Made by a program: the position numbers and the translations under genes. Shown here in pieces: positions 23,649-35,693 of a stretch of DNA of 64,000 bases (the stretch's first letter is position 1; the number at the start of each line of letters is the position of its first letter). The notes under the pieces are model-generated. The model was given only the letters and a program-made list of their open reading frames with translations. It was not told the origin of the DNA and did no database searches. The stretch covers positions 992,001-1,056,000 of the forward strand of contig JAVHJL010000003.1 in the NCBI GenBank assembly GCA_036971715.1, read 5' to 3'. Source of the stretch: Arthrobotrys musiformis. Its lineage: Eukaryota > Ascomycota > Orbiliomycetes > Orbiliales > Orbiliaceae.

Positions 23649-25498
23649 CTACAAACCCCACCCTACTAACCACAGAAGTACTTTGGTTTCCCAAGGCACC
23701 TTCTTCTCTTCTTTTTCGAAATCCTCCAATTCTAGGGGCTTTGCGTATGTTTTCAGATGCTCAATCTCTCCAGCGAGCTCCTTCTGCAGCTCTTTATCTT
23801 CTGTGATGACTAAAGCGTTCATCTCCAGATCCAGCTTTTTCGACCGTCTAGTGTAATTGGAAGACCCGATGACCGTCAGGCTTGGAGATGTGTATTCTGG
23901 AAGTGTAATCCAGATACCCTTGGCATGATAGGTCCATCCTCCCGGTTGGCCTACTACGCCCTTTCTCCATTCTAATAACTCCACTCCTTCCCCACCCCTG
24001 ACCTTTACGACTTCTTCCAGAAACCTTCTCGCTAGGATCAGATATCCAGGCGGTAGGTACCCTGAAACCCCAGCTGATCCATAAAACCCGTTTGCCTCTG
24101 GAGCAGCTGTAATTACGGTACCGAGCTCCGACTTTGAGGCCAACAGTATCTCCCTCAATTCTCTGTGCATGTTGAAGTATCCTGCAGTAAACGTCCAGGA
24201 GGATTTTGCGAAGTCCTCACGGGATAGGGTTCGAAGTACGCTCAATATCCCGCGGTGCTCGGTGGAATGGTTTTCGCCTGACATAAACGGTGTGAACTGT
24301 CCTATCGGGTACACAACAGTTTTCGATTTTCGCGGACCGGGTATTGATGTAGGTTTCAACAGAGGGGATATTAATGCGGAAGCCGCAGATTTGAATCCAG
24401 ATTTGTCTTCGAGCGGTGAGGGGGCGGGATTACTCGCCGGCCAGACCAATTCGAACCGATTCTCGACTTTGTCGTTCGGCTGGACTTTGAAACTAAGGCT
24501 GCAGACCGCATCGTGAACTTTAGCGTAGTAATCGGTGATAGGCTTGCTCGAGAATAGATGGTAACGGTCCTGTCTGTTCGTGAAATAATCTTTTGATAAA
24601 TTGGCGCTATGGAGGGGCTCTTTGTAAGCTTGTCGTCCACTTTTTTTTGTCGCTCATTTGTTGTCATACCCAGATAATATAATCTCGTCATCGAATCCAT
24701 ATAGCTTCATATGCTGTAACCCCCAGCCCTCGTTCAATCTCTTCGGAATCAATGCTTTTCTCAATCCTCGAAGGTTTGGCGTGTGGAACATCCGCAGCTC
24801 GACCCGATCTTCGCCAAATTCCTTCACCAGTGGCACCAGCAACGACGCAGAACAGACATCAGGCGCTTCCCGAGTCCCTCGCAGGGCATCCGTCAGTATT
24901 GAGACTTTTAGGGTCGGCGAATTCCGGAGAGCGGTTTTAATCGTTTCGATCTAGTATCGTCTTAGTGCTTCGGTGGCTTCTCAAGATAATGGTCCATGTC
25001 CGGGTGGGAGTGAGGCATACGAGTTCGTGCTCCGTCTTTCCGATATATAAAGTCGCAATGAATACTCTTTTCTTCGCAGATAGTATTTTCATCTATAAAT
25101 TTCGCAATCACGGGTACTATTCGTTCAATTACTACTTCATTCAAAGTTTTTTTGGTTCTTTTTTTGACGCTTGAGTTGCGCACACGACCAGCGGGGTAAG
25201 GTTGTCACACGCGCACCTTTAAACTGCGGTAAAACTCCTCGGGCTCCTTTAATATGGTTATATCTCGAGGCCCGACTTCGAATCTGGGTGCCAGCCTATC
25301 CATTTCGTCTACGAGGCCCCGAAGGACGTTGAAGGTGGATGATGCGCCGCCATCACCGCCTGACTCGGCACCGGCGCCGGAGGGAGGATGGCTCGATGAA
25401 AAGGAGAATGTTCGGCGGGATGGTGTTCGGAACTTGGATGGGTTTATCGCCTTTGGTCGGACCTGGCGGAGAAGGAGGCAGGATGTGCGCGCCGCCAT
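23649..25498 (-). CDS. PGS1: CDP-diacylglycerol-glycerol-3-phosphate 3-phosphatidyltransferase (PGP synthase), mitochondrial
   Basis: Four exons on minus: 25217..25498, 25021..25092, 24670..24950, 23649..24606; 530 aa. Makes phosphatidylglycerophosphate, the committed step to cardiolipin in mitochondria. The N-terminus is a basic mitochondrial presequence (RPKAINPSKFRTPSRRTFSF), then the phospholipase-D-type fold: RFEVGPRDITILKEPEEFY; AKKRVFIATLYIGKTEHEL (exon 2, only 72 nt); TDALRGTRE; first HKD motif HMKLYGFDDEIILSGANLS formed across intron 3; NRQDRYHLFSS; second HKD motif YHAKGIWI .. TVIGSSNYTRRS. All junctions are in frame with gtgcgc, gtatgc and gtatga donors and tag acceptors. Both HKD motifs are intact, so the enzyme should be active. 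Length is usual for the family. Confidence 0.93.
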
Positions 25499-25816
25499 TG
25501 TGGGGAATCGGCAGTATCGAATGGGAGGTGGTTATGGGGCTGTCGAATGGGGTTCGGGGAGAAGTAATAACAGACCCTCTTTTGCTTGGTCTTGGTCTTG
25601 GCGGCCATTGGCGGGATATCTGCAACACCATGACCACAGACTCACTTCAATATAATGCAAGGTCCCGATGTCCCGAGCAAATATAAATAAGCAGATGGCC
25701 ATGGGAGGCAATTGGTTCGAGAGACGATTTCTAGCCGCCTGGCTAGGTATATTGAGCTTAGAGGTGTCTAGTAACTATTTACATTGTGTCTATCTAATCA
25801 TGATGTTTGAAGATTT
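25499..25816. other. Short intergenic, PGS1 promoter side
   Basis: Upstream of PGS1 and downstream of the F-box gene, both leftward. No gene or clear site seen. Confidence 0.4.
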
Positions 25817-27177
25817 CTAATCCCAGCATCCCCAATCCTCCTTGCAATGACACACTTCAGCCATCATCTTCGCCTCCAAACTATGGTTACTTTCTTCGCC
25901 GTTTACACTAATGCCCGGTCGAAAATAGCCCAGGCGTTCGAGTCTTTCGTCGTCGCAGAAAGCGGCGTCGATATCGAATTCGTCCGCTTGATTCCAAGGC
26001 GGGACAGAAAGCAGATGGATGATCCCGGACTCCCTCCACAGTGGTCTTAAGTGAATGGTGTCTGGATTTTTAGAGTGGTCTTTGATATGAATCCACATCC
26101 CATCTATAAGTATGAAGAAGCATGATATGAAATACCCAAAGGGTTTCTCATCGCCGAGGTTGAGTTTAGGCTCCAGAGGACGATTATAATACTCTCGTAT
26201 AGTAGAGACCTGTGAGTCTTCGTCCTTTCCAAGGAGTGTTTGAAGTCCGTCTAGCCCAAGGTTCCAAAGTAGTAGATTCGAGATCCCCCGTCTGTTATCT
26301 AATAATAACAAAATCAAAGGTCAGTTGGATTTCTCACACACAATACGGAATAGTATATTCATTGGCCTCACGTACAGACATCCGGACATCCCAGCTTAGT
26401 AGCTATGGCCGCAACTTCCTCGTGGCTCCTTGTCTCCGCATGCCGCAACGCCATAGGGGTCGTAAGTTTTGACAAGAACTGCGAAACACTGTACAAGACC
26501 GAAAAGTCGAGCGACAGGTGCAACTGAATGCCATCCAAACTACCAAAGACTTGCCACAGCATGGTGTATACGAAGATATTCCTATTCCCGTCTCTAAAAA
26601 GGTCTTCGTCCAAATAGCCGCCGTCGATGACTCCATTCTCTTTCTTGTTCTCGAACAGAAACAAAGCTTCGGCCAAGATCCAATGCACAAGAAAGGCATT
26701 ATCAACCCTCTGGGATTCATCCCTTGACAGTATAAACCTCTTGGTTACTTTGGAACCATCACTTTGAGTCAAGCTCGGTGTTTCATCCCCATATTTATCA
26801 GCCATTGCTTCAAAAAATCGATTTGAAAACCAGCGAATCGTTTTTTGGTACGAAAGCAGCTTATAGAAGTATTCCGTGTTGTCTGTTGGATTATCTCCCG
26901 GGAAATCATCAGCATCCTGAAGCAATTCTAGCTTATTATCCCGTCCGTAAGCCCGGAGGACTGCCAGGCCGTGTAGGTGGTGTCCGTAGTCTCCCTGGAG
27001 GAGCAGTTGGCGGTGAACTGTGGCGCTGCATTGTGGGGTTTTGCAGATTTCGTAGAATACACGGCACGTTAGGCCTAGAGCTTCGAAGTCGTAGATTGAG
27101 CCGAGGGATCTCAAGATATCGACTTTGATGTCTAGAGGCAGCTCTTCCAGCGTGGACTTCTCACTGTCTTCTGACAT
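25817..27177 (-). CDS. F-box-like protein
   Basis: Exons on minus 26376..27177 and 25817..26298, 427 aa; the phase-1 intron has gtacgt donor and ttattag acceptor. The N-terminus LEELPLDIKVDILRSLGSIY with downstream LGLTCRVFYEICK is an F-box-type motif, the part that binds Skp1 in SCF ubiquitin ligases. The remainder is a helical fungal region with no recognised substrate-binding repeats and an acidic C-terminus with a Cys/Trp cluster (CHCKEDWGCWD). Filamentous ascomycetes carry many such fast-evolving F-box genes; the substrate is unknown. Confidence 0.75.
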
Positions 27178-28852
27178 TTTAATACTTATTTGTTCTGGTC
27201 GAAGTTGTTGGCGATGCTCAAGATCAGAATGCTAGCGACACTTGATTTATATATCGATATCGAGTTGATAGTATATTCGTTTGCCCGATACTGTACTAAT
27301 GTATCCCGGAATTCACGGAAGCTAGATTCAAATACAGTAGATGATTTCAAAAATTTTCTAGCCTCGAATCCAAGAAAATTTTGAAGGACTCATAAAAATC
27401 GTCAGCATACATATGTTCAAGTTGTCGCGTACCCAGCCCATCCAGGGTCGTACGCTAGAGGGAACATTACTCAACGGTCAGCTGCTCAAACATCTCCACG
27501 GAGCCCACCCGCATATTTGCGCGAGTCCGTGGGATTGGCCTCCAATCGCATCCCTGTAAGGTTGGCCAACTTGGGCGACCATTACCATGGGTCACGGATT
27601 CGGTGACGTCGCAACTCTCGAGATTCGCTCAGACCGAAAAGACCAAAAAAAAAACCGACGGAAATTCGCAGATATATTTATCTTAAACTAGATCCGCTCC
27701 GCTAAATTTCTATGATCATATGAGAGCTAGGAGCAATTGTTCTCTGAGCTCTTTGATTTCACAACCTTGCTCGTAATCCTTGAGACTCGCTCTTCGGACC
27801 ACCCCCGAAGAACTCGTATTCATATGTAAATTGTAATGGGTATATGGAGTTCTACTGAATTTGTAAAGCTATCAAAGAAATATTATAGGAATGCCAATGC
27901 ATGCATTTTATATTTATGTAAAACTAATAACTCCATCCGAGGTGCAAGTATTTATAGCTTTCCACAAACCCCCAACTTAACTACTCTTATATAGCTATAG
28001 ACTACAGGGACTTCAGCACATCAAGCTAGGTATATCTATACGGTTAGCACAATATTAATTCTTTATATATTCAATAGCCGTTTTACCAACCAATCCTTCG
28101 ATACATACGACCCATTTCCTTAAGAGGGTCGTGATCTCGTCGACCCAAACTCACCAGGCTTTTGCTTGCGATTACGTACATACTAATAAATACCACAAGT
28201 TAATTAATATGTAACTTAGCTGGGTACGAGACAAGTAACTGAGGATAGATCATAGACTTTGCGTGCTAGTTCTAAGGCTGAGTTACCTAATACTCAAAAT
28301 GTTCCGCATTTCGTTAGCTTCTTGGAGAAGCTGATGTCTATGCGCGCGGTTCCACTTGCAAGCTTCAGCTCACTTGTTTTATCTCGGGTAGGTGTAGGTT
28401 ATATCTTCGATTTAGTAGCTAGTAGCTAGTAGCTAGTAGATAACTAGGTAATTTGCCTTCTTATGTTTATGATGCGAACACAGATAAACTCTCCATCCTT
28501 CAAAACATGTCCTAATTCTACATATCTAAAGTATACGAAAGACAAAGTTCCTCATTGACATCCGGGTCAGTGCTAGTGCTGTCTCGAGACCAAAATTAGC
28601 CCCGAGGCCAGGTCCAAAACCAGACTGGCCGGTCCAAAATGCAACAAATCCAGCTGTCATCCTGCGTTTCCCTAACCCAACTGGTATGTCCCACACGGCC
28701 CTTCAACACCGCACCAGCTAGCGCTACAGCAGCTGAGACCTGGCTGTCCTCAAGTAATATTTTTGATTAAACATCAAACTTGAAAGAACACATAAACCAA
28801 CCCCCCCCCCCTTCGATCTATCCTTTCCAATTATTACCTCCTCATTCCATCA
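27178..28852. other. Intergenic 1.7 kb between divergent F-box genes
   Basis: AT-rich; the upstream regions of two F-box genes that read away from each other. Contains a short tandem repeat at 28412-28440 and a C run at about 28801-28812 just before the second gene. No coding region seen. Confidence 0.45.
28412..28440. repeat. Short tandem repeat, unit CTAGTAG
   Basis: Four near-perfect copies of a 7-nt unit (tagtagc/ctagtag) in intergenic DNA. Confidence 0.85.
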
Positions 28853-29884
28853 ATGCCGACCATGGCTCCAGTCGACATCAGCATCTTCGACTTGTCACCA
28901 GATCCAAAATCTACTATCGGTATCGAAGCAAACCGAACCGACAAGATGCATGAAAACATGAAACTCGAGCTCAAGCTCCCAGGCTTCCAAATACCCATTA
29001 ATGAAGAATGCGACAAAAAGTCATCACCAATCTGGACCATCCCTCCAGAAATCCACACCCACATCCTCTCCCACCTCCCAATCGCTGACCAAATCCGAGC
29101 TAGTCAAGCATGTAAACTCTGGAAAGATCTTTTGATGAATACCAAATCCCTCAAGAACAACAGATACAAATCGTCAGCAGGTTCTATATTGACCACTGTA
29201 CGAACACACCGACTCCTCGGCTTTGCACAGGCATATAATCGTTCCAAAGTTCCAGTCGGAGAGACCCCAGATGGCCTACTTTTCCGCGTCGAAGATAAAA
29301 AGATCGTAGAATGCGTATACTACGAAAGGTTCGACAATGGCAACAAACGAAAGAGAAAAAATAGGGGCGAAGCTGGGAATGAGACCAGGCACGAAACACT
29401 TCGCGTGCTCGGGTCCCCAAATACTTGGGCTCTGCTGGTATCGCTCCCAGATGGCGCGAACGTTCTGCGCTCTCTTGATAAATTCACTGGTACCCTCTCC
29501 GATCCCACCGACTTTCTTGATGAAAACCTTTTCGAGCCACCGATTGACGGCGTCGATGTCACTTATGAAGACGGCAAAGTTTCGATCAATTTATACGGCA
29601 AAAAACGTGAGTATGTTTACCAAATGGGATGGAAAACCACGTACAAATCCTGCAAGCCACCGACTGTGAGGGAGGCTCTGGAATTAATTTTGGAAGAGGC
29701 TCATGATCATCTTGGGCGTGACTGGGAGGTTTATCGAGATGTGTCTGAGGTGATAAGGTGTGAATCATATGACGAGATGAAATATAAAAAAATGAAGGAA
29801 GGTTTTTGGTTGGCAGCGCATGTGGTTACTGACACTCTTACGGCTGATATAGACATCTGCTTGAGGAGAGTTGGGTTTTATTGA
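28853..29884 (+). CDS. F-box protein
   Basis: Single exon, 343 aa; a second in-frame ATG at 28862 is possible. The F-box lies at about residues 60-100: IWTIPPEIHTHILSHLPIAD with QACKLWKDLLMN, the canonical P-x-E-I/L..IL..L and C-x-x-W pattern. A basic patch follows (NGNKRKRKNRGE). The C-terminal half (PPTVREALELILEEAHDHLG) recurs in fungal F-box proteins of unknown target. Likely a substrate adaptor of an SCF ubiquitin ligase. It stands back to back with the F-box gene at 25.8-27.2 kb, but the two are not close copies. Confidence 0.82.
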   Translation: MPTMAPVDISIFDLSPDPKSTIGIEANRTDKMHENMKLELKLPGFQIPINEECDKKSSPIWTIPPEIHTHILSHLPIADQIRASQACKLWKDLLMNTKSLKNNRYKSSAGSILTTVRTHRLLGFAQAYNRSKVPVGETPDGLLFRVEDKKIVECVYYERFDNGNKRKRKNRGEAGNETRHETLRVLGSPNTWALLVSLPDGANVLRSLDKFTGTLSDPTDFLDENLFEPPIDGVDVTYEDGKVSINLYGKKREYVYQMGWKTTYKSCKPPTVREALELILEEAHDHLGRDWEVYRDVSEVIRCESYDEMKYKKMKEGFWLAAHVVTDTLTADIDICLRRVGFY

Positions 29885-30173
29885 TATTAATTTAGAACCA
29901 GGGGAAGTCTCTTAACCAAACTGCGAGGGAGATGATGAGGCGACCATGAATTAGACGTAGCACTATTGCTACTTTGTATGTAGTCTAGCCACTAGACTAT
30001 CGAAGATAAAACCAAGAGGGTTTGCATCAAGAAACTGAAGATACACGCTCAAAAACAGACCATAAAGCGCCAATAAACACACAGGCTATTCTCACCACTA
30101 TAGTAAGTGTAAATAGTTCGACTTCTCAAAGTGCACACAAAAGCCTAGACCGCTACAAAAATATTCTAACTAC

Positions 30174-31719
30174 CTAATTACTACCACTGGGGCCGGCTTC
30201 TTCAGGAACGTCAATGTATTCCTCTACCATCCTGCGCTCCATATTAGCGTTTAAACCCCTTGCGATAGATAGAGAAGGGTGAGTATACTCACGATAGGAA
30301 CTCTCTTCTATAACGACCAGGCTCTGTAGTGACAGTTTGTTCAGGGAGTAATTTACCAGCTGTTCTCGTAATCTTTGCTTGCAACTGGTTGACATTCCAC
30401 TATAAGATCCCAACCATCAGTAAACCCCATACATGATCTCTGTTCCCTGAGTTAATTTACTCACCAAAAAGTCCACAATGCAAGCACGGTAGATGTACTT
30501 CCCATCAGCGGATGTAACACCTGTAATCCAGTTTTCATGTTTGAACTTTGAAGGTTTCAGATCTTTGTTCTTCGAAACGGGGAATCTGCCTAGGAGGAGA
30601 GAGTAATCGATCGTTTCGATCCCTTCCAAGAATTCTGTATCCTTCTTGAGTAGATCCCACAATTCGTCCCGTTGCTTCTTTGTCAAAATGATACGGTCAT
30701 CTTCCATTGCGTCCGCAAGACCTGATTTTGCTTGTTCCGTTCTGTGATTACCTGTTAGTTACACAGTTATTTGGCCCGGCAAGAATAAAACATACTTAAT
30801 TTGATCAGGAATTAGATCTCTCGTCGGCTCGAAAAACTGTTGCGGTTTCAAATCCCACTTTACCCATCCCTTCTCTAGATCCATCTCCTTCAACAAGTTC
30901 TCCATAACCACATAATGTGATGGGGACAGGCCCAAAACACCGCCAAGATGCCTATCAAAACAGAATAAAACATCTGTCATGCGGCATAGGAGGCTCGATG
31001 GGTTGGATATGATGTATTTTCCATAGGCTTCGATGCATTGCGTGTATAGGAATGTGTATTCAAAGTTTCTTCCAACGGATTTTACAATGTATGAGTGGTC
31101 TTCGGTGAAGAAGAAGAGAGACCCGCTGAAGCCCAGGCCCCCGATTGGGGTGAGCGGTTTCTTGAATTGGCTATGGTATTCCTTGTCGTCCTATGTAGGA
31201 GAGGAGTTAATATGCAAGCCTAGCAAAGGGTGTCTCTGTGTGAAATGCGTACGATTTTCCACTCGTCCAATCTTAGCTCCTGGAATAGTAACGGAGCAGC
31301 CCGTTTAAACGGTAAATCGTCTAGAATCTCTCTATCAGCATACGATCTCCCGCCCCTCACCGGTATTTTGGACCCTACACAGCCTGAAGAACTTGGAAAA
31401 ACTGAAGGTTCGGACGATAGGAGGTGCAGAATATGGCGGCCATTTTGGATCAGGGTAGTCCTCCGCAGTTCCAAGGCTTTCCTGAAAGGCACGTTGTATG
31501 GAGTAGGCTATATGGCCATATCGTGTCAGCCACTATATACAAAGCATCAACTATCATGTTTTGTGAAAGTTTTCGTACTGATTACTTGGGTTTTGTATCC
31601 TTTCAAGAACACTGAGTACCTAAGTCCATTAAAATTTATTAGCGCGTATTGATATCGGATTGAGTGTATCGTTACACCTACCAGTGATGGTCCTCCAGAG
31701 GGTTTCTGTCTGCCATCAT
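30174..31719 (-). CDS. Divergent phosphatidylinositol-phosphate-kinase-like protein
   Basis: Six exons on minus: 31682..31719, 31253..31481, 30796..31190, 30465..30741, 30293..30399, 30174..30231; about 367 aa. All phases agree. The 38-nt first exon (MMADRNPLEDHHW) is inferred from a gtaggt donor and a ctttcag acceptor that restore frame. Core motifs resemble PIPKs: glycine-rich loop GGLGFSGSLFFFTEDHSYIV with the Lys of VKSV, YVVMENLL as hinge-like, KWDLKPQQFF where PIPKs have the IDLKGS motif, and the metal-binding-like motif ETIDYSLLLGRF (IMDYSLLVGI in PIP5K), with IVDFL near the end. The protein is only about half a normal PIP4K/5K, lacks a recognisable specificity loop, and has an acidic C-terminus. 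It may be a minimal lipid kinase or a pseudokinase. The N-terminal 90 residues match nothing I know. Confidence 0.75.
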
Positions 31720-33538
31720 GAAACAATCTCAGCAAAGGCTCTATAGATCTACTGAAGCAGCTAGTAATTTAACCTGTGTCAAAGGACCAGGGAGAGTTAA
31801 GATGGTATGATTTGAATGATGAATTGTTCTGTCCTATAAATATAATACCTATGCATATGTCCAGCTTGTGACAGGATTTATGGCAATTCCCACCACGCTG
31901 CCAGGAAAGCTGCAGTTTGTGTTGCAGAGTGTTGCAGCTGTGATGTCATTACTTGGCACAGCCTTGGCGTCAACTTGCTTCTTCTTGCGAACAGGGGTTC
32001 ACAACACGCGCAACCTCTGCCAAACAAACATCACAGACGTTCCCAATCACCATCACCACGCCCCCACATCGGCTTCATCGACATCCCGCCAATGTCACGA
32101 CCACACACCCCAGACGTCAGCTCTACAGAAGCAGCTGACAATATGGCTACAAGACTACAGATTAACTCTTAGTAAGTCTTCCTGATATAATTATCAGATG
32201 TCTGTCTAATCCCGTGTCAGGGTATATTCAATCTTAACCCCCGAGAAAGCCGCTGCAGAACTCCGGGCGACCGGGGAATGCGATATCTAAGATGCTGCTC
32301 CCGGGTTTTGTCGATGTCCGGCCAGTGTTTTGGACCGCGTTTTGCGGCTGTTACAAGCTCGAGGAGGAAGCCTGGCCAGTTCTCCGAGGACTGGCGGCTA
32401 GCCACTATATGGCTATCTTAATGAGCCCAGATATTCGCTGAAATGATGCGAAACTTGGATTTGGGTTTGGATTTGATATAATCCAGTGGTTATGCGCCTC
32501 TAGAAGCCAGACCGACCGTGGAGACCCTTGGTTGGCCGTGTCGTCTACCGTGAAGTGTGGATATGTCGTCAAATATTCCCAATTTCGATATCTATGGCTT
32601 CAGGATTCGGAGTTTCGATAGTGAATGACTTGGGGAAGGCCGGGGTACCCATCTCTGATGACTAACAAGCGTCTAGTGCTGGATAGGAGGGTCTCTAGGG
32701 ACAGCCTCGAAGCCATGGGCTCATGTCCAACACATGAGTTCGCGGTCTACCTCCCGACCCTTTCGACCGGCCCGACCAATGGCCCATATGTGTCTAGAAG
32801 TCACTGACTAGCTGTTGGGGCTTTGTGTATGGTGTTCCCAGGCTGAGGAGGGATGCCCCAGCGTGCTGGGCCACCGGTGCCAGAGTGATTGCCATGCCTC
32901 GCCATGATGCTGCCGCTGATGCCACTTTTCACTGACAAAACAGGAATATATTGATATTGAAGGCTATTCGGGCCATCGAGCGTGTGATTGGACCGTTGGA
33001 CGTGTTTGGAAGCGGTGTTCCGGAGCTTGGTTTGCCAGGGCGCGATTTTCGAGGGAGCTGCAGAGCCCCAGTTGCTTGGGATTGTGTTTTTTTGGGGGGT
33101 GTTTTATGGCGTCCAATGCTTTCTGTCTTCTTTGCCTGCTTGCTTGCACTTTATTTTCCTTGGTCCACCCCACTGCCGTCATTCCTCTTCCTTTCCCTTC
33201 TTTATTCACCTCACCTCACCTCACAACATCCACCTCCACACTTTTTCCTCTGACACAAAAAACCCGTTGCTACATCCCAGCTTCTTTGTTCACCAACATT
33301 CTTCTCATTCCACCAACCATCATCATCATCACCTTCACACTCACCACCACCATCATCATCTTCACGGACTTGTACGCAGTACGAATTCAAGCTTACTATT
33401 GACGTATCTCTTTTCTCTTGTCTCTATCTCGATATCCTTTCCGTGTAGCTTCCAGCAACGGGGGAAAAAATCATCCAATAACCTTTAAGTTCCTACTCGT
33501 GACGTGTTTCCCCAAGTCCTCACACCACAGTAGCAACC
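31720..33538. other. Intergenic 1.8 kb, divergent promoters
   Basis: Separates the PIPK-like gene from the chromatin-protein gene, which read apart. Near 33180-33370 it is pyrimidine-rich with CACC and CATCAT runs, as in fungal core promoters and 5' leaders. No supported gene; frames such as 31868-32185 and 32988-33488 are low-complexity. Confidence 0.45.
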
Positions 33539-35693
33539 ATGAGCTCGCGTTCGAGCTCACCACTGTCGTCGGTCCAGGATCTCTCAGATCCAGAGCTGGA
33601 GTTCACGCAACCCACCAAATCGACAAGGACAACCAACAGCAGCCCGAATGGCAAACCTAGTTCGCGATCCTCAGAGGAGGCATCGCCACCGCCCAACAAG
33701 CGGCGCAAGGTCATCGACCCCCGAGAGCCGCTGGCCGCGGATAACCCGCGTTATGCGTTCATCGTTGCCTTCCAGGCGAAGTTTCACCAGGTCTTCCGCG
33801 GGGTGCCAAATCTGGGACCCCAAGACATCGAGGCTGGCGTCGAGGAGACACCGATTTCTGATCAGATCGAGGCGCTTTTGTGCAAGTTGCTCGGACTTGC
33901 ACTGAACCGTACGAAACCCGTTGAGTACGTTTTTTTCCCCTTCATTTATTTACATCTCCCCTTTTTCTTTCCTTCTCAAGTTTTTTTGCTCGTTACAGAG
34001 GGGGAAAAAAAATTAAGCCACCTTCCCTTCTGTTGTTTTTTTCCGGAATTCCCTGTTTTGGGTTTATTATGATTTACTATTGGGTCCCGCAACGGCTTTT
34101 TTGCCGTTTTGTGGCGCCTGCGAGGAAAATCAAACAGAGCCGCTGTTGTTGTGGGGTGTTCGATATTTGTTGCGGTGTTTTTGGGCGGTGGTGGGGATAT
34201 ACGTTATTAGGGAAGCAACGGGCTAATGAGATTTTACCAAAATGGATATAGAAAGGGACATTACAGCCGCGCTCTTGAGGAGGCTGTGTCGACGTATATT
34301 GATGAAGCCCCTCCTGAGTGGGAGGGTAAGAACCCCCTGGAGGGAGGGAAGACCTTCAACCAGATGACGGTTGACGAGCGTGTATGTGACTCCCCATCTA
34401 GAACTTCCCTTTTTTTTGAAAGGGGATGTGTTGCGCTACTGGATAGCTAATAAATATGAATAGTTGGTGATGCTGCAAACGCTCATCCTCTGGGTGCTCC
34501 GGCACTCAAAGGCAGTCGGGGACATCCTGAAGGATGTCTACAAACCCGGCAGGAAGACGGATGACTCCAACATCTCCCTAGCCGTCCACTGCTGGGGGAT
34601 GGACAGGGAGAAGAACAAGTACTACCTCATCGAGGGGAAAGATGATACCTACTTCCGAGTCTACCAGGAGCATATCAGCCCTGGGTATCGAAACGCGACA
34701 TGGATCGCAGTGGCGGGCTCCATCGAGGAGCTGAGGGATCTGGCGGAGAGGCTGGCCCAGGAAGGGTCGAAGAATGCGAAGGAGCTGCAGGGCAAGATCC
34801 TAGCAGCGATCCCACGGTTCGAAGAAGGGGAGCAAAAGCGCAAGAGGCGCGAGTACAGAAGCGCCAGGAAGGCGGCGTTCTCAAACCCCGGTGTCTCGCT
34901 GTACGAAGGGCGGACCCGGGGGAATAAGGCCAAATACACCTTCGACAGCGACGAGGAAGGTGGATACGCGTCTGGCCGAGCGACTCGTGCTAGTAGACGA
35001 GCCTCGCCGACGGCCAACGAGCCGTATGTCACCGGGTCGGGTCGGGTTACCCGACGAACCCATCAGTATGGGTTCGGCAACGAGAATGCCGGGGGTACGA
35101 GCACTCCCTACGCTGGTAGCGACAGCGGGGGTAGCACCCGTCGGTCCGGGAGGCTTTCTTTGAAGAGGGGTAGGGGGGAGTACGAGGCGGATGCGTTTGG
35201 GGGGGAGGAGACCCAAAGCGAGAAGGAGGAGGAGGAGGAGGCCGACGGAGACGACTACCGCGACGAGCCGGCCGAAGAGATGGAAGAAGACGACGACGAT
35301 CTCAGCGATGCCACAGACGAAGAATTCGACAAGAGTGGGAAGAGTTTGTTGGCGAAATTGAAATTCGAGAAGTCAGAGAGCAAGGCAGTTTTGAAGATGT
35401 GCAAGGACGAGGAGGAAGGGGAAAGGGGGCCGGCGCACGATCTTCCAGCCCTTCATCCTGATAAGCAGGATGATGGTGCAATGGATATCGATGCGGCCGA
35501 GGACGTTGACGATGGAGACGTCGATTTGGTTCCCACGAGTCCCATCCAAGAGAAGTTCGAGACGACAGCGAGCGACTCGCCGACGAAGATTTCCGCTGGT
35601 AAAGCGAGTACACCTGCTCCCGAGCACGTTGTGGTTAACTTCCGCTCCGGCAAAGGGACAAACTCGTCGCCAGCCTCGAGCATTGGACACTAA
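33539..35693 (+). CDS. Probable chromatin-associated protein with WHIM/DDT-like region
   Basis: Exons 33539..33924, 34252..34381 and 34464..35693, 581 aa. The N-terminal 60 residues are Ser-rich and disordered with a nuclear-localisation-like NKRRK. The central part (about residues 130-270) has a helical segment, then VMLQTLILWVLRHSKAVGDI and NKYYLIEGKDDTYFRVYQE, similar to the WHIM2/DDT-associated segment of Rsf1/CECR2-type remodelling factors (cf. 'GNKYWYL..DD..IRIY'). The remainder is basic Arg/Ser-rich, then strongly acidic (EKEEEEEADGDD, EEMEEDDDDLSDATDEEFD), typical of histone-binding or chaperone-like tails. I infer a nuclear chromatin role; the exact orthologue is not certain. Introns are 327 and 82 nt; the first is long and T-rich. 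Confidence 0.7.
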
